From NCBI GenBank assembly GCA_900239685.1, contig OENT01000198.1, positions 100,739 to 164,738 on the forward strand: a stretch of DNA of 64,000 nt, read 5' to 3'. The notes below the pieces were generated by a model. That model saw only the letters and a program-made list of their open reading frames with translations, ran no database searches and was not told where the DNA came from. Both the position numbers and the translations under genes were made by a program. The DNA is from Rotaria macrura (lineage: Eukaryota > Rotifera > Eurotatoria > Philodinida > Philodinidae). This document shows positions 63,792-64,000 of the stretch, in pieces. Each line of letters starts with the position of its first letter. Within the stretch, counting starts at the first letter, position 1.

Positions 63792-64000
63792 GCATTTAGC
63801 GTTTCACAACATGAATATAGTCAGGCCGCATTTCATAAGAGAAGTAAAAGTATTTTACCATCAACTTTGATTTCTCATTCTGTTCTGAAAAAAATGATGC
63901 ATTCGTTGTTGAGTAAAATATAAATGAGTGGTAGGGTCCCATTTTCCACAAATTGTGGTTCCCTAAATCACTCCCTAAATCGAATCCACATTTGTGGATA
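63792..64000. other. right edge with small palindromes
   Basis: No gene. Two short palindromes, CCACAAATTGTGG near 63945 and TCCACATTTGTGGA near 63985, surround a tandem CCCTAAATCACTCCCTAAATC. This may be the start of another repeat cut by the window edge. Confidence 0.4.

Overview
This is eukaryotic nuclear DNA: AT-rich, with many spliced genes whose introns are mostly about 50-70 bp, plus short repeats and long gene-poor stretches. Short introns, compact gene clusters, low-complexity Ser/Asn/Gln/Thr-rich proteins, GH18 chitinases with peritrophin-type chitin-binding domains, and candidate trans-splice acceptors just ahead of start codons all fit a small invertebrate. A bdelloid rotifer (Rotaria/Adineta type) is my best guess; this is inference, not proof. 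Exon coordinates were placed by hand from GT/AG sites and reading phase. For the recognised genes the phases close to whole codon numbers.

Layout. 1-9153: AT-rich, no gene recognised. 9154-16629: a head-to-head pair of GH18 chitinase-like genes, each with a damaged catalytic motif. 18723-20812: a disordered protein ending in a CaaX box. 20954-21472 (minus): a small CAP-Gly protein. 22466-23945 (minus): a coiled-coil protein whose 3' part is cut by one in-frame TAA and ends in six histidines. 25653-27673: a charge-partitioned disordered protein with an acidic N-terminus and a basic C-terminus. 27674-31958: intergenic, with a 565 bp foldback Tc1/mariner-type element.

31959-47145 is the densest part. 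Four plus-strand genes lie nearly end to end: METTL4-type MT-A70 methyltransferase, phosphatidylinositol synthase (CDIPT), mitochondrial isoleucyl-tRNA synthetase (IARS2) and mitochondrial ribosomal protein bL19m (MRPL19). Gaps are about 48, 265 and 75 bp, and each start codon has a splice-acceptor-like AG 0-35 nt upstream. This looks like a candidate trans-spliced operon with a mitochondrial translation theme. IARS2 carries a second TA-flanked inverted-repeat element, with an assembly gap, in a 2.2 kb intron.

47146-64000 is gene-poor. It holds a 79-residue basic protein (50315-50622), a two-Ig-domain, probably GPI-anchored surface protein (50758-51868, minus), a Dpy-30-motif protein (58151-59271, minus), and a TTAA-flanked element with a nested hairpin near the right edge (62916-63791).

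No rRNA, CRISPR array or confident tRNA was seen. The strongest leads are the operon-like cluster, the pair of catalytically degenerate chitinase-like genes, the acidic/basic disordered protein, and the in-frame TAA gene.
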